Origin: CAMCXE01 sp036520615
GTDB lineage: Bacteria > Pseudomonadota > Gammaproteobacteria > Pseudomonadales > Cellvibrionaceae
DNA length: 64,000 bases
Assembly (NCBI GenBank): GCA_036520615.1
Contig: DATDJI010000017.1
Coordinates: 13,169-77,168, forward strand
Reading direction: 5' to 3'
Positions 54,462-63,525 of the stretch are shown here, piece after piece (the stretch's first letter is position 1; every line of letters starts with the position of its first letter). Made by a program: the position numbers and the translations under genes. The notes under the pieces were generated by a model, which saw only the letters and a list, made by a program, of their open reading frames with translations, did no database searches and was not told where the DNA came from.

Positions 54462-55928
54462 TCAAAAGATCTCCAAGTCCTGCCAAATAGCGTCTATCTT
54501 TGTTTTTACCTCCGCACACATAACAATCGGCGTTCCCCACTCACGCGCTGTTTCCCCAGGCCATTTATTTGTTGCATCCATTCCCATTTTTGAGCCCAGC
54601 CCAGCCACGGGAGAAGCAAAATCCAAATAATCTATAGGTGTATTTTCAATTAAAGTGGTATCGCGGCTAGGATCCATACGTGTAGTAATAGCCCAAATAA
54701 CATCCGGCCAGGAACGTACATTAATATCATCGTCGGTAATTACAACAAATTTCGTATACATAAATTGCCGCAAATAAGACCACACACCCAACATAATGCG
54801 TTTAGCATGACCGGGATATTGTTTTTTAATACTCACCACAGCCATACGATAAGAACAGCCTTCCGGAGGCAAATAAAAATCCACAATTTCTGGAAATTGC
54901 TTTTTAATCAGTGGCACAAATACTTCATTTAATGCCACACCTAGAATAGCTGGCTCATCGGGCGGCCTGCCAGTATATGTGCTGTGATAAATTGGGTTTT
55001 TCCGATGAGTAAGTGTAGTTACGGTAAATACCGGAAAGCGCTCAACTTCATTGTAATAACCAGTGTGATCGCCAAACGGGCCTTCTTCGGCCATTTCTCC
55101 AGGCGCAATATAACCTTCTAAAATAAATTCTGCGCTGGCGGGCACTTGCAGGGAATTAGTTAGGCTTTTCACCACCTGAGTTTTGCTGCCGCGCAATAAG
55201 CCAGCAAAAGCATATTCACTTAATGTATCGGGCACAGGTGTTACTGCACCTAAAATAGTCGCCGGGTCAGCGCCTAAGGCAACAGATACCGGAAAATTCT
55301 CGCCCGGGTGAGCAATTTGCCATTCACGAAAATCCAACGCGCCACCGCGATGACTGAGCCAGCGCATAATTAATTTATTCGACCCGATTAACTGCATGCG
55401 GTAAATACCGAGATTTTGCCGCTCTTTGTGTGGGCCGCGGGTAATCACTAACGGCCAGGTAACTAAGGGCGCAACATCCCCCGGCCAACAGGTTTGAATC
55501 GGCAACTGAGTAAGATCCACCGCAGTACCTTCATGTACAACCTCTTGGCAAGGCGCGCTGCTGATTTCTTTGGCCGCCATATTGAGCACTTGCTTAAATA
55601 ACGGCAATTTCGACCAGGCATCTTTTAGCCCTTTTGGCGGTTCAGGCTCTTTTAAAAATGCTAGTAGTTCGCCGACTTCTTTTAATGCCGCTACGGATGT
55701 TTGCCCCATGCCTAAGGCTACACGCTCTGGCGTACCAAATAAGTTTGCCAGTACCGGAATATTAAAGCCCTTAGGGTTTTCAAATAATAACGCGGGGCCG
55801 CCAGCTTTTAATGTGCGGTCGGCTATTTCCGTCATTTCCAGTACTGGGCTTATAGACTGGCGGATACGTTTTAATTGACCTAGACCTTCCAGCTGTTTAA
55901 TAAATTCGCGCAAATCACTAGCAGACAT
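54462..55928 (-). CDS. ubiD: UbiD 3-polyprenyl-4-hydroxybenzoate decarboxylase
   Basis: The 488-residue protein is the full-length UbiD enzyme of ubiquinone synthesis. It decarboxylates 3-polyprenyl-4-hydroxybenzoate with prenylated FMN made by UbiX. Recognisable motifs include LFENPKG, LFGTPERVALGMG, PIQTCWPGD, GPFGDHTGYYN, ITRGPHKERQNLGIYRMQ, and ITDDDINVRSW near the end. It follows rho in the same direction; the rho terminator lies between them, so it likely has its own promoter. Confidence 0.95.
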   Translation of the reverse strand: MSASDLREFIKQLEGLGQLKRIRQSISPVLEMTEIADRTLKAGGPALLFENPKGFNIPVLANLFGTPERVALGMGQTSVAALKEVGELLAFLKEPEPPKGLKDAWSKLPLFKQVLNMAAKEISSAPCQEVVHEGTAVDLTQLPIQTCWPGDVAPLVTWPLVITRGPHKERQNLGIYRMQLIGSNKLIMRWLSHRGGALDFREWQIAHPGENFPVSVALGADPATILGAVTPVPDTLSEYAFAGLLRGSKTQVVKSLTNSLQVPASAEFILEGYIAPGEMAEEGPFGDHTGYYNEVERFPVFTVTTLTHRKNPIYHSTYTGRPPDEPAILGVALNEVFVPLIKKQFPEIVDFYLPPEGCSYRMAVVSIKKQYPGHAKRIMLGVWSYLRQFMYTKFVVITDDDINVRSWPDVIWAITTRMDPSRDTTLIENTPIDYLDFASPVAGLGSKMGMDATNKWPGETAREWGTPIVMCAEVKTKIDAIWQDLEIF

Positions 55929-55948
55929 AGATCACCAAATTTAGGGCA

Positions 55949-56012
55949 AAAAAAATCTCGCAACTTTTATATACGGTATAAATTATACACACCGTAAAAA
56001 TTGCGAGATTTT
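55949..56012 (-). terminator. Terminator of rho with a long nested hairpin
   Basis: Perfect 12-bp arms AAAATCTCGCAA and TTGCGAGATTTT flank an inner inverted repeat ACGGT/ACCGT. The A run on the left is a T run on the minus strand. It lies 17 bases after the rho stop. Confidence 0.8.
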
Positions 56013-56028
56013 AGGAATAAGAAATAAA

Positions 56029-57288
56029 TTACTTGCCTTTCATAGACTGGAAGAATTCATCATTAGCTTTAAAGTTTTTCAAGCGATCCACCAAAAATTC
56101 AGTCGCGGCAACATCTTCCATATCGTTGAGTAGCTTGCGCAAAATCCACACACGATGCAGTTCAATCTCAGCCATTAACAAATCTTCTCGGCGCGTACCG
56201 GAGCGACGAATATTAATTGCAGGATACAAACGACGCTCAGCCATTTTGCGATCCAGGTGCAATTCCATATTGCCCGTACCTTTAAATTCTTCGTAAATCA
56301 CTTCATCCATTTTTGAGCCGGTATCAATTAACGCCGTGGCGATAATAGATAGGCTGCCGCCCTCTTCAATATTTCGCGCCGCACCGAAAAAACGCTTAGG
56401 CCGCTCTAGAGCATGGGCATCAATACCACCGGATAACACTTTGCCTGAGGAAGGTACAACAATGTTGTAGGCGCGCGCTAAACGCGTGACCGAATCCAAT
56501 AAAATTACTACGTCTTTTTTATGCTCAACTAAACGCTTGGCGCGTTCAATTACCATATCCGCTACTTGCACGTGGCGAGCAGGGGGCTCATCAAATGTTG
56601 AAGCAACCACTTCTCCGCGTACTGAACGCTGCATTTCAGTTACTTCTTCTGGGCGCTCATCAATAAGTAAAACAATTAAATGGACATCAGGGTTATTGCG
56701 CGTAATAGCCTGAGCAATATTCTGCAGCATCATGGTTTTACCCGCTTTAGGCGGTGCCACAATTAATCCGCGCTGGCCTTTGCCGATCGGCGCGATCAAA
56801 TCGATAATACGGCCGGTCAAATCTTCAGTGGAGCCGTTGCCCACTTCTAATACCATGCGCTCTTGCGGAAACAGTGGTGTGAGGTTTTCAAATAAAATTT
56901 TGTTGCGGGAGCTTTCCGGGCGGTCAGTATTAATATCATTTACTTTCAACAGGGCAAAATAACGTTCACCTTCTTTAGGCGGACGAATTTTCCCGGAAAT
57001 AGCATCGCCGGTACGCAGGTTAAATCTGCGAATTTGACTGGGTGATACATAAATATCATCTGGCCCGGCTAAATAAGAAGAGCCTGCTGAGCGCAAAAAG
57101 CCAAATCCGTCCTGAAGAATTTCTAAAACACCATCGCCGTAAATATCTTCGCCGCTTTTGGCGTGACGCTTTAACAAGTTAAAAATTACGTCCTGTTTGC
57201 GAGAGCGAGCCAAACTCTCCATGCCGACAGCTGCGGCCATTTCGATAAGCTCTTCGATGGGTTTTTTCTTGAGGTCGGTTAGATTCAT
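56029..57288 (-). CDS. rho: Transcription termination factor Rho
   Basis: The 419-residue hexameric RNA helicase ends transcription at rut sites. It starts MNLTDLKKKPIEELIEMA, the Rho N-terminal helix bundle. An RNA-binding cold-shock-like domain (GDGVLEILQDGFGFLRS) comes next. The ATPase core has Walker A APPKAGKTMM, Walker B VILLDSVTRLARAYN, the Q-loop GGIDAHALERPKR and R-loop GSLSIIATALIDTGS. The length is exactly that of E. coli Rho. It follows trxA, a common arrangement. The 256-bp gap before it could hold a leader for Rho autoregulation. Confidence 0.98.
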   Translation of the reverse strand: MNLTDLKKKPIEELIEMAAAVGMESLARSRKQDVIFNLLKRHAKSGEDIYGDGVLEILQDGFGFLRSAGSSYLAGPDDIYVSPSQIRRFNLRTGDAISGKIRPPKEGERYFALLKVNDINTDRPESSRNKILFENLTPLFPQERMVLEVGNGSTEDLTGRIIDLIAPIGKGQRGLIVAPPKAGKTMMLQNIAQAITRNNPDVHLIVLLIDERPEEVTEMQRSVRGEVVASTFDEPPARHVQVADMVIERAKRLVEHKKDVVILLDSVTRLARAYNIVVPSSGKVLSGGIDAHALERPKRFFGAARNIEEGGSLSIIATALIDTGSKMDEVIYEEFKGTGNMELHLDRKMAERRLYPAINIRRSGTRREDLLMAEIELHRVWILRKLLNDMEDVAATEFLVDRLKNFKANDEFFQSMKGK

Positions 57289-57503
57289 GAGCGTTATTTG
57301 TCTTATTGAGGAGTTGGTAAGCGCGAGCGCTTAGAAAATTGTTGATATGCCTAAGTCAAGCAAGGAAACGAGGAGGAAGAAGAGAGCGCTTGACCTGTGG
57401 GTGTGCCAATTCGGGAATGGCAAACATGGCGCCGGAGGATAAGAGTTCGGCTAGCCTTTCAGCAATTAGGTGAAGTATAGCGATTCTAAAAAGTTGTGCA
57501 AAG

Positions 57504-57535
57504 AAAAAACAGAAAGCCACAGCAAGCTGTGGCTT
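57504..57535 (-). terminator. Terminator of trxA
   Basis: A perfect hairpin AAGCCACAGC-AA-GCTGTGGCTT has an A run on its left, which is a T run on the minus strand. It begins 10 bases after the trxA stop. Confidence 0.85.
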
Positions 57536-57544
57536 AAAATGCGA

Positions 57545-57868
57545 TTAAAGTGCCGCGTCTATAAAGGCTTTTAATTGAGTTTCGGAAAGAGCGCCCACTT
57601 TAGTGCTCTCAGCTTTACCGCCTTTGTAGATGATTAATGTAGGAATACCGCGAATGTTGAGCTTAGCGGAGGTTTCTTTATTCGCGTCCACATCCATTTT
57701 GCAGATCTTAATTTTTTCGCCGTATACGCCCGCTAATTTTTCCAAAATGGGTCCAATCATCTTACATGGACCGCACCAAGGCGCCCAAAAATCAACCAGA
57801 ACGGGACCTGATGCATTTACTACTTCTGTTTCAAAACTTGCGTCGCTGACGGTTACGATTCCGCTCAT
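57545..57868 (-). CDS. trxA: Thioredoxin 1
   Basis: The 107-residue cytoplasmic disulfide reductase has the active site WCGPC (Cys32 and Cys35) in VLVDFWAPWCGPCKMIGP. It has the cis-Pro loop RGIPTLI and the conserved KMDVDAN. It is reduced by thioredoxin reductase and supplies electrons to ribonucleotide reductase and other enzymes. It lies upstream of rho, separated by a terminator. Confidence 0.98.
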   Translation of the reverse strand: MSGIVTVSDASFETEVVNASGPVLVDFWAPWCGPCKMIGPILEKLAGVYGEKIKICKMDVDANKETSAKLNIRGIPTLIIYKGGKAESTKVGALSETQLKAFIDAAL

Positions 57869-58082
57869 AATCTGTTATCTCCGAATCGGGCATTTAATAA
57901 ACGGCGCAATAATAAGGAGTGCCTGCCCATGTGACAACCCCTTGGCCCTTATTAGTCTAGACAGCAATTATTCAATGTTGAGGCCCAAATACCAAAACTC
58001 AAGTGTTAATCGGGAATTTTCTCGCAGAAGCCGTGTGTAAACACCTAAACTTGCAATTTAACTATCGTCTGAGACGCTTTTT

Positions 58083-59015
58083 ATGCGCAATTTGTTTAAA
58101 AAAATGAGTATATCCGGGTGCTCATTGCTTTGTGCATGCAGTTTAATTACACCACCTAAGGCTCAGCTGCTGCTCGAATCATACACCTCGAACATCGACC
58201 AAAGCACGAAACAGTTTTACGTCTATCTACCTAAAGGCTACACCTCAAAACGTCGATGGCCGGTTTTACTGTTTTTACACGGCGACGGTGAGCGAGGTAA
58301 CGGCCGTGAGGAGCTTGGTTATGTATTAAAACACGGCCCGCTTTATGAAGCCTGGATTCGAGGTAAAGACCTGCCTTTTATTATCATCTCCCCACAATTA
58401 CCCATGTTCGGACGCGATCAATTGCCCGAAATGGCCTATATACGTGACCGTAAACTTACTGACATTCCTTTGCCTCAAACGCAGCCCCAGCCGCCACAAA
58501 CCTATATGCAGCCTGCATTTGCCATGAGCCGAGCGCCAGAATTAAGTAATTGGCAAGGCGTTGATCCACTGTTGCCGGATGGCTGGGAGCGAGCGGAAAA
58601 AGATCTGCTCTCGATACTTACTCAGGTGCAAACCCGCTACAGTACCGATAGTGGCCGCATTTATTTAACCGGGCTAAGTTACGGTGGGTTTGGCACATGG
58701 TATATGGCAAGCCGCCATCCACATCTGTTTGCCGCCATTGCGCCTGTTGTTGGCTGGGGGCATGCAAGCCTAATGCAACCAATTGCCAATGCGCATCTGC
58801 CGGTATGGGCATTTGCCGCAGGTAGAGATGAAGCCGTGCCCATTAGTCATTTTTACGCAGGTATGCGCGCTCTAGAAGCCTTCGGCACTTCAGAAGTACG
58901 TTTTACCGTTCACGAAGATATGGCCCATGACGCCTGGAAGCGCATTTATGCGGGAGATGATTTTTACAGCTGGCTATTAGCACATGAAAAATTGCAAAGC
59001 CGCGAGAAAAATTAA
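58083..59015 (+). CDS. Alpha/beta-hydrolase lipoprotein (esterase/phospholipase-like)
   Basis: The 310-residue protein opens with a lipoprotein-type signal (lipobox LCAC, Cys19). It has a CE1/phospholipase-carboxylesterase fold: LLFLHGDGERG supplies the oxyanion loop. The nucleophile Ser199 is in GLSYGG, the acid is Asp249 in AGRDEAVP, and His282 is in EDMAHDAW. A Pro/Gln-rich insertion at about 125-160 is unusual. It may hydrolyse an ester in the periplasm or at the cell surface, such as a plant cell-wall ester in a Cellvibrio-like organism; this is inference. No ribosome-binding site is evident before the ATG. Confidence 0.85.
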   Translation: MRNLFKKMSISGCSLLCACSLITPPKAQLLLESYTSNIDQSTKQFYVYLPKGYTSKRRWPVLLFLHGDGERGNGREELGYVLKHGPLYEAWIRGKDLPFIIISPQLPMFGRDQLPEMAYIRDRKLTDIPLPQTQPQPPQTYMQPAFAMSRAPELSNWQGVDPLLPDGWERAEKDLLSILTQVQTRYSTDSGRIYLTGLSYGGFGTWYMASRHPHLFAAIAPVVGWGHASLMQPIANAHLPVWAFAAGRDEAVPISHFYAGMRALEAFGTSEVRFTVHEDMAHDAWKRIYAGDDFYSWLLAHEKLQSREKN

Positions 59016-59093
59016 TAAAAAATCACGTAATTGAGCAAAAAAATAAATGCCGCAAAAAGTGCTCAAGATTTCTCTCAATTTTTTAGAAAATTT

Positions 59094-59789
59094 TTATACC
59101 ATTAAATGCTGTTTTACCTTCGCCTCATCTATATCCGCCATACGACCGCTGACCACAGCCACACCCCGGTCCATGACGATATAAGCATCTGCAAGTGTTT
59201 TGGCAAATTCAAAATATTGCTCTACTAGCAGAATAGCCATGTCACCCTGTCTGCGCAAAATGCTAATAACGTTGTGAATATCTTTAATAATTGAAGGTTG
59301 AATACCTTCTGTAGGCTCATCCAAAATCAACAAGCCCGGCTTCATCACTAAGGCTCGCGCAATGGCTAATTGCTGTTGCTGTCCACCAGAGAGATCGCCA
59401 CCGCGCCGCTGTAGCATCGTGCGCAGCACAGGGAACAGGTCAAAAATTTCATCGCTCACTTTGCGCTCTTTGCGCGGCAAAACTGCAAAGCCGGTTTTTA
59501 AATTTTCCCAAACCGTTAATTGCGAAAAAATCTCGCGACCCTGCGGAACATAGGAAATACCCCGTTTAGCTCGATCCGCAGCCGATAGTCCATGAATTTT
59601 TTCTCCCTGCCAAAAAATATCTCCCGCTGAAATAGGATGACGTCCAGTCACTGCACGCGCAATACTCGTTTTACCTACACCGTTGCGGCCTAAAATACAG
59701 GTGATTTCGCCTTTTTTTGCTGAAAGGTTCACCTGCTGTAGCGCTTGGCTTGCACCGTAAAATAAATTAATTTGTTTGGCTTCTAACAT
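59094..59789 (-). CDS. urtE: Urea ABC transporter ATP-binding protein UrtE
   Basis: The 231-residue ATPase of the branched-chain-type urea importer has Walker A GRNGVGKTS, the signature LSGGQQQQLAIARAL and Walker B LLILDEPTEGIQPS. It ends KQHLMV, matching UrtE. It is the last gene of the operon, three bases after urtD. It pairs with UrtD to drive import. Confidence 0.94.
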   Translation of the reverse strand: MLEAKQINLFYGASQALQQVNLSAKKGEITCILGRNGVGKTSIARAVTGRHPISAGDIFWQGEKIHGLSAADRAKRGISYVPQGREIFSQLTVWENLKTGFAVLPRKERKVSDEIFDLFPVLRTMLQRRGGDLSGGQQQQLAIARALVMKPGLLILDEPTEGIQPSIIKDIHNVISILRRQGDMAILLVEQYFEFAKTLADAYIVMDRGVAVVSGRMADIDEAKVKQHLMV

Positions 59790-59792
59790 GTT

Positions 59793-60545
59793 TTAGCGCC
59801 CCAAATACACATCAATAACTCGCTGATCTTGCTGCAAGAGTTCAAGCCGTCCCTCGGCAAGTACCGAGCCTTCATGTAGCACCGTAACCTTAGTGTCCAG
59901 TGCACGAATAAAATCCATATCGTGCTCCACAACTACAACTGAGTGATGCTGACTAATACTTTTCAATAATTTGGCCGTTTCGAGTGTTTCATAATCGGTC
60001 ATACCAGCGGCAGGTTCATCAACTAATAATAATTGCGGATCCTGCACCAGTAACATGCCGATTTCTAACCATTGTTTTTGCCCGTGTGAGAGATTAAACG
60101 ACAGCTCCTCTCTTCGAGCGGCCAGGCCTACTTGAGTTAATACAGATTCAAGCCGTGCACGTTTCTCATCGCTTAAGCGAAAAAACAATGTTTGCCAAAC
60201 ACCTCGAGATCCCGCAAGCGCAAGCTCCAAATTTTCCCAAACCGTCAGGCTACCGATAACCGTAGGTTTTTGAAATTTACGGCCAATACCTAAATTAGCA
60301 ATATCCGCTTCATCATGCCGAGTTAAATCGATTTGATCGCGAAATATCACCTCACCGCTATCGGGTTTAGTTTTACCGGTAATGATATCCATCATTGTAC
60401 TTTTGCCAGCTCCATTCGGGCCGATAATCGCACGCAATTCCCCAGGGCGGATATCCAAACACAAATTATTAATAGCCTTAAATCCGTCGAAGGATTTATT
60501 CACGCCATTTAAATACAAAATACTTTTAACAGCTAATTCACTCAT
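59793..60545 (-). CDS. urtD: Urea ABC transporter ATP-binding protein UrtD
   Basis: The 250-residue ATPase has Walker A GPNGAGKST, the signature LSHGQKQWLEIGMLL and Walker B LLLVDEPAAGMTD. The end RVIDVYLGR is typical of LivG-like UrtD. Its start overlaps the urtC stop by four bases, so the genes are coupled. Confidence 0.94.
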   Translation of the reverse strand: MSELAVKSILYLNGVNKSFDGFKAINNLCLDIRPGELRAIIGPNGAGKSTMMDIITGKTKPDSGEVIFRDQIDLTRHDEADIANLGIGRKFQKPTVIGSLTVWENLELALAGSRGVWQTLFFRLSDEKRARLESVLTQVGLAARREELSFNLSHGQKQWLEIGMLLVQDPQLLLVDEPAAGMTDYETLETAKLLKSISQHHSVVVVEHDMDFIRALDTKVTVLHEGSVLAEGRLELLQQDQRVIDVYLGR

Positions 60546-61687
60546 TGAGCCACCTTTGCGCCAGGAGCAGTTTTAAATCTGCTTGCTAACTTGCCGTTTG
60601 CCCATTGCTCTTTTAAACCCACAATGCCACGGGGCAAATAAATAGTGGTGACCACAAATAGCGCACCTAAAATAAACAACCAATATTCGGCAAAAATGCC
60701 GCTAGTAAAATAGGTTTTACCGTAATTGACCAACAGCGCACCCAGTACAGCTCCGTATAGTGTGCCCCGCCCGCCTATAGCTACCCAAATAACAATTTCA
60801 ATTGAATTAAGAGGGTTAAATTCACTAGGATTAATAATACCCACCTGAGGAACATAAAGTGCACCGGCAACTCCCGCTAACAGCGCCGACACAACAAATA
60901 CCATTACTTTGTAGTGCTCAACGCGGTAACCCAAGAAGCGGGTGCGGCTTTCCGCATCACGCACAGAAATTAATACGCGGCCAAGTTTGCTCGCTGTGAT
61001 GTAACGGCAGCCGCAATAAGCCAAAAACAAAAAAAGTACACTTAAACAAAACAACACCAGTCGAGTAGATGTCGCCTGCAAATCAAAGCCTAAAATCTCC
61101 TTGAAATCAGTTAAACCATTATTGCCGCCAAATCCCATATCGTTGCGGAAAAACGCTAGCATTAATGCGTAGGTAAGTGCCTGGGTAATAATTGATAAAT
61201 AAACACCACTCACCCTTGAGCGAAACGCCAACCAACCAAACACAAAAGCTAAAATGCCCGGCACCAATAGGACCATTAAAAGTGCATAACTGAAATGCTC
61301 AAAGCCCTGCCAAAACCAAGGCAATTCTTGCCAGTTAAGAAATACCATAAAATCCGGCAGATTCGCATTGCCATATACGCCCCGATCACCTATCTGTCGC
61401 ATTAAATACATGCCCATGGCATAACCACCAAGCGCAAAAAAAGCACCGTGCCCTAGGCTTAAAATGCCGCAAAAACCCCAGATTAAATCCAACGCCAATG
61501 CAAGAATTGCAAAACACAAATATTTACCGAGCAGGCTTACCATGTACGTAGGCACATGCAGCCAGGACGATTCAGCCGGTAACCAATTGAGCAGCGGCAC
61601 ACCCACACCTAACAGGCATAAAAATATCAGCAGGTAACGGCTGCCTCTGTCGCGCCATAAATAAGTTGCTATAAAAGAATTGGACAT
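60542..61687 (-). CDS. urtC: Urea ABC transporter permease UrtC
   Basis: The 381-residue LivM-type permease has about ten membrane helices and the motif LALDLIWGFCGILSLGHGAFFALGGYA. It also has the coupling-region FRNDMGFGGNNGLTDFKEILGF and GGRGTLYGAVLGA. It forms the channel with UrtB. It starts five bases after the urtB stop. Confidence 0.94.
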   Translation of the reverse strand: MSNSFIATYLWRDRGSRYLLIFLCLLGVGVPLLNWLPAESSWLHVPTYMVSLLGKYLCFAILALALDLIWGFCGILSLGHGAFFALGGYAMGMYLMRQIGDRGVYGNANLPDFMVFLNWQELPWFWQGFEHFSYALLMVLLVPGILAFVFGWLAFRSRVSGVYLSIITQALTYALMLAFFRNDMGFGGNNGLTDFKEILGFDLQATSTRLVLFCLSVLFLFLAYCGCRYITASKLGRVLISVRDAESRTRFLGYRVEHYKVMVFVVSALLAGVAGALYVPQVGIINPSEFNPLNSIEIVIWVAIGGRGTLYGAVLGALLVNYGKTYFTSGIFAEYWLFILGALFVVTTIYLPRGIVGLKEQWANGKLASRFKTAPGAKVAQ

Positions 61688-61692
61688 CGGGC

Positions 61693-63306
61693 TTAATCCT
61701 CGACAAAGCGGCCTTTAAGGGCAAATAACCCTCTTGGGCGCCACTGAATAAATAGAATAATAAAAACTAGCACCATAATTTTGCCCAATACGGCGCCAGC
61801 AAACGGTTCCAAAAATTTATTTACCACACCCAGGCTGAGCGCCGCGAATAAAGTGCCCAATAAATTTCCCACACCGCCAAATACCACCACCATAAATGAG
61901 TCGATAATATATTGCTGTCCCATATTCGGCCCAACATTGGTAATTTGACTGAGCGCTACACCTGCAATACCCGCAATACCTGAGCCCAAACCAAAAGTCA
62001 GTGCATCTACCCAGCCCGAGCGAATGCCCATGGAATTGGCCATCGCACGATTTTGTGTAACCGCGCGCATTTGCAAACCGAAATATGTTTTACGCAACAA
62101 AAATGCAAGTAACGCAAGCACCAACACACTAAATAAAATAATGTACATACGGTTATAGGTAAGCGATAAAGCACCGTTAATTTGCCACATACCACTCATC
62201 CAATCCGGTGCAACTACAGCCACATTATTGGCGCGGTAAGTGCGCACGACCTGCTGCAAAAATAGACTTACGCCAAATGTAGCCAAAAGTGTTTCGAGCG
62301 GCCTGCCGTAAAGATGGCGAATAATAGTGCGCTCTATTAAAACTCCCACGCCGCCGGAAACTAAAAATGCCGCGGGAATCGCGATTAAAATTGATGCCTC
62401 CATCCAATTCGGAAATAACTGCTGAATTGCAAATGTGGTGTAGGCTCCCAACATAATCATTTCGCCGTGCGCCATGTTAATAACACCCATCACCCCAAAA
62501 GTAATGGCAAGCCCTATGGCCGCTAGCAATAAAACAGAGCCCAAACTAATACCAAAAAAGCAATTTTCTAAAAATTTAAATAAATCGACTTTAGCCTGCA
62601 TCGCTTTTAGCGCAGCTTCTGAGCTGGAGGCAAATTCCGTATCCTCATGAACATATTGCCCAGCCTCATTTTTAGCGGAGGCTTTTTCTAGCAGCGCTAT
62701 TGCCTCAGGCTGTAGCGCTTCAGCTAGGGTCGCAACAGCCGTTTTGCGCAATACCGCATCAGTGCTGCCCATATCAATGCTTGCGAGCGCGACCTGCATA
62801 ATTTCTTTAATGGAATTATTTTTTTCCTGATCTAACGCGACTACCAATGGCGCACGTAAGGTTTCATCAGGATTTTTTATTAAATTGCGCGCAGATTGTT
62901 CGCGTATTGAAGGGTCTTTGGCGCTTAGCTCCAAGCCTGCAACTAAGCCGCGCAGCTCCCGTCGCAAACCATTATTAATTTTAATTTTTTCTAAACGGGT
63001 TTTATCAACCAATCCTAATGAGGTTTGATCCGTACTGGATTGTATTTCGAGCTGGTCACCTACTTCCTTGCCTATAACCGGCAGGCCAGATTCCGGCAAC
63101 CAATATAAATTACCTTCCTGCATTGCTTTAAGCGTAGGCAAAACACGCGGATCATCTAAATGATAAAGCGCAGTAGCGGCGGCGGATTTTTCCGTAAAGG
63201 AATCGGCGTTGAGATTTTTAGCCAAGTCTGCAAAATCTTCAGCATGACAACCTAATGCCAGTAACCAACAGGCGAACATGCGTCCGCAAGCGAAAATATA
63301 GTTCAT
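61693..63306 (-). CDS. urtB: Urea ABC transporter permease UrtB
   Basis: The 537-residue protein has the UrtB architecture. A signal-like start is followed by a long N-terminal domain of helical HEAT-like repeats (about residues 25-235). A LivH-type permease follows from about 245 (ITFGVMGVINMAHGEMIMLGAY). The N-terminal domain distinguishes it from amino-acid LivH. The permease has VFGGVGNLLGTLFAA and the ending WRPRGLFALKGRFVED. The gap to urtA upstream is about 220 bp. Confidence 0.94.
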   Translation of the reverse strand: MNYIFACGRMFACWLLALGCHAEDFADLAKNLNADSFTEKSAAATALYHLDDPRVLPTLKAMQEGNLYWLPESGLPVIGKEVGDQLEIQSSTDQTSLGLVDKTRLEKIKINNGLRRELRGLVAGLELSAKDPSIREQSARNLIKNPDETLRAPLVVALDQEKNNSIKEIMQVALASIDMGSTDAVLRKTAVATLAEALQPEAIALLEKASAKNEAGQYVHEDTEFASSSEAALKAMQAKVDLFKFLENCFFGISLGSVLLLAAIGLAITFGVMGVINMAHGEMIMLGAYTTFAIQQLFPNWMEASILIAIPAAFLVSGGVGVLIERTIIRHLYGRPLETLLATFGVSLFLQQVVRTYRANNVAVVAPDWMSGMWQINGALSLTYNRMYIILFSVLVLALLAFLLRKTYFGLQMRAVTQNRAMANSMGIRSGWVDALTFGLGSGIAGIAGVALSQITNVGPNMGQQYIIDSFMVVVFGGVGNLLGTLFAALSLGVVNKFLEPFAGAVLGKIMVLVFIILFIQWRPRGLFALKGRFVED

Positions 63307-63525
63307 TATTAATCCCCAATAGCCCTCTTAATTAAGAGCGACTGATACAGGTAATAGTTATAAAAGGAGAAACTATGGAGCAGCCATAACCCGGTTGCTA
63401 TCCGGTTAATGGCAAGGCGGTTGACCAGCAAATTAACTACTTTAGCAATGGTTAATTCACCAAATCGAACCAACCCAGTTCGATAGAAAATGCGCTACGC
63501 AAAACTGCAATAGCGCTTGCGAGGA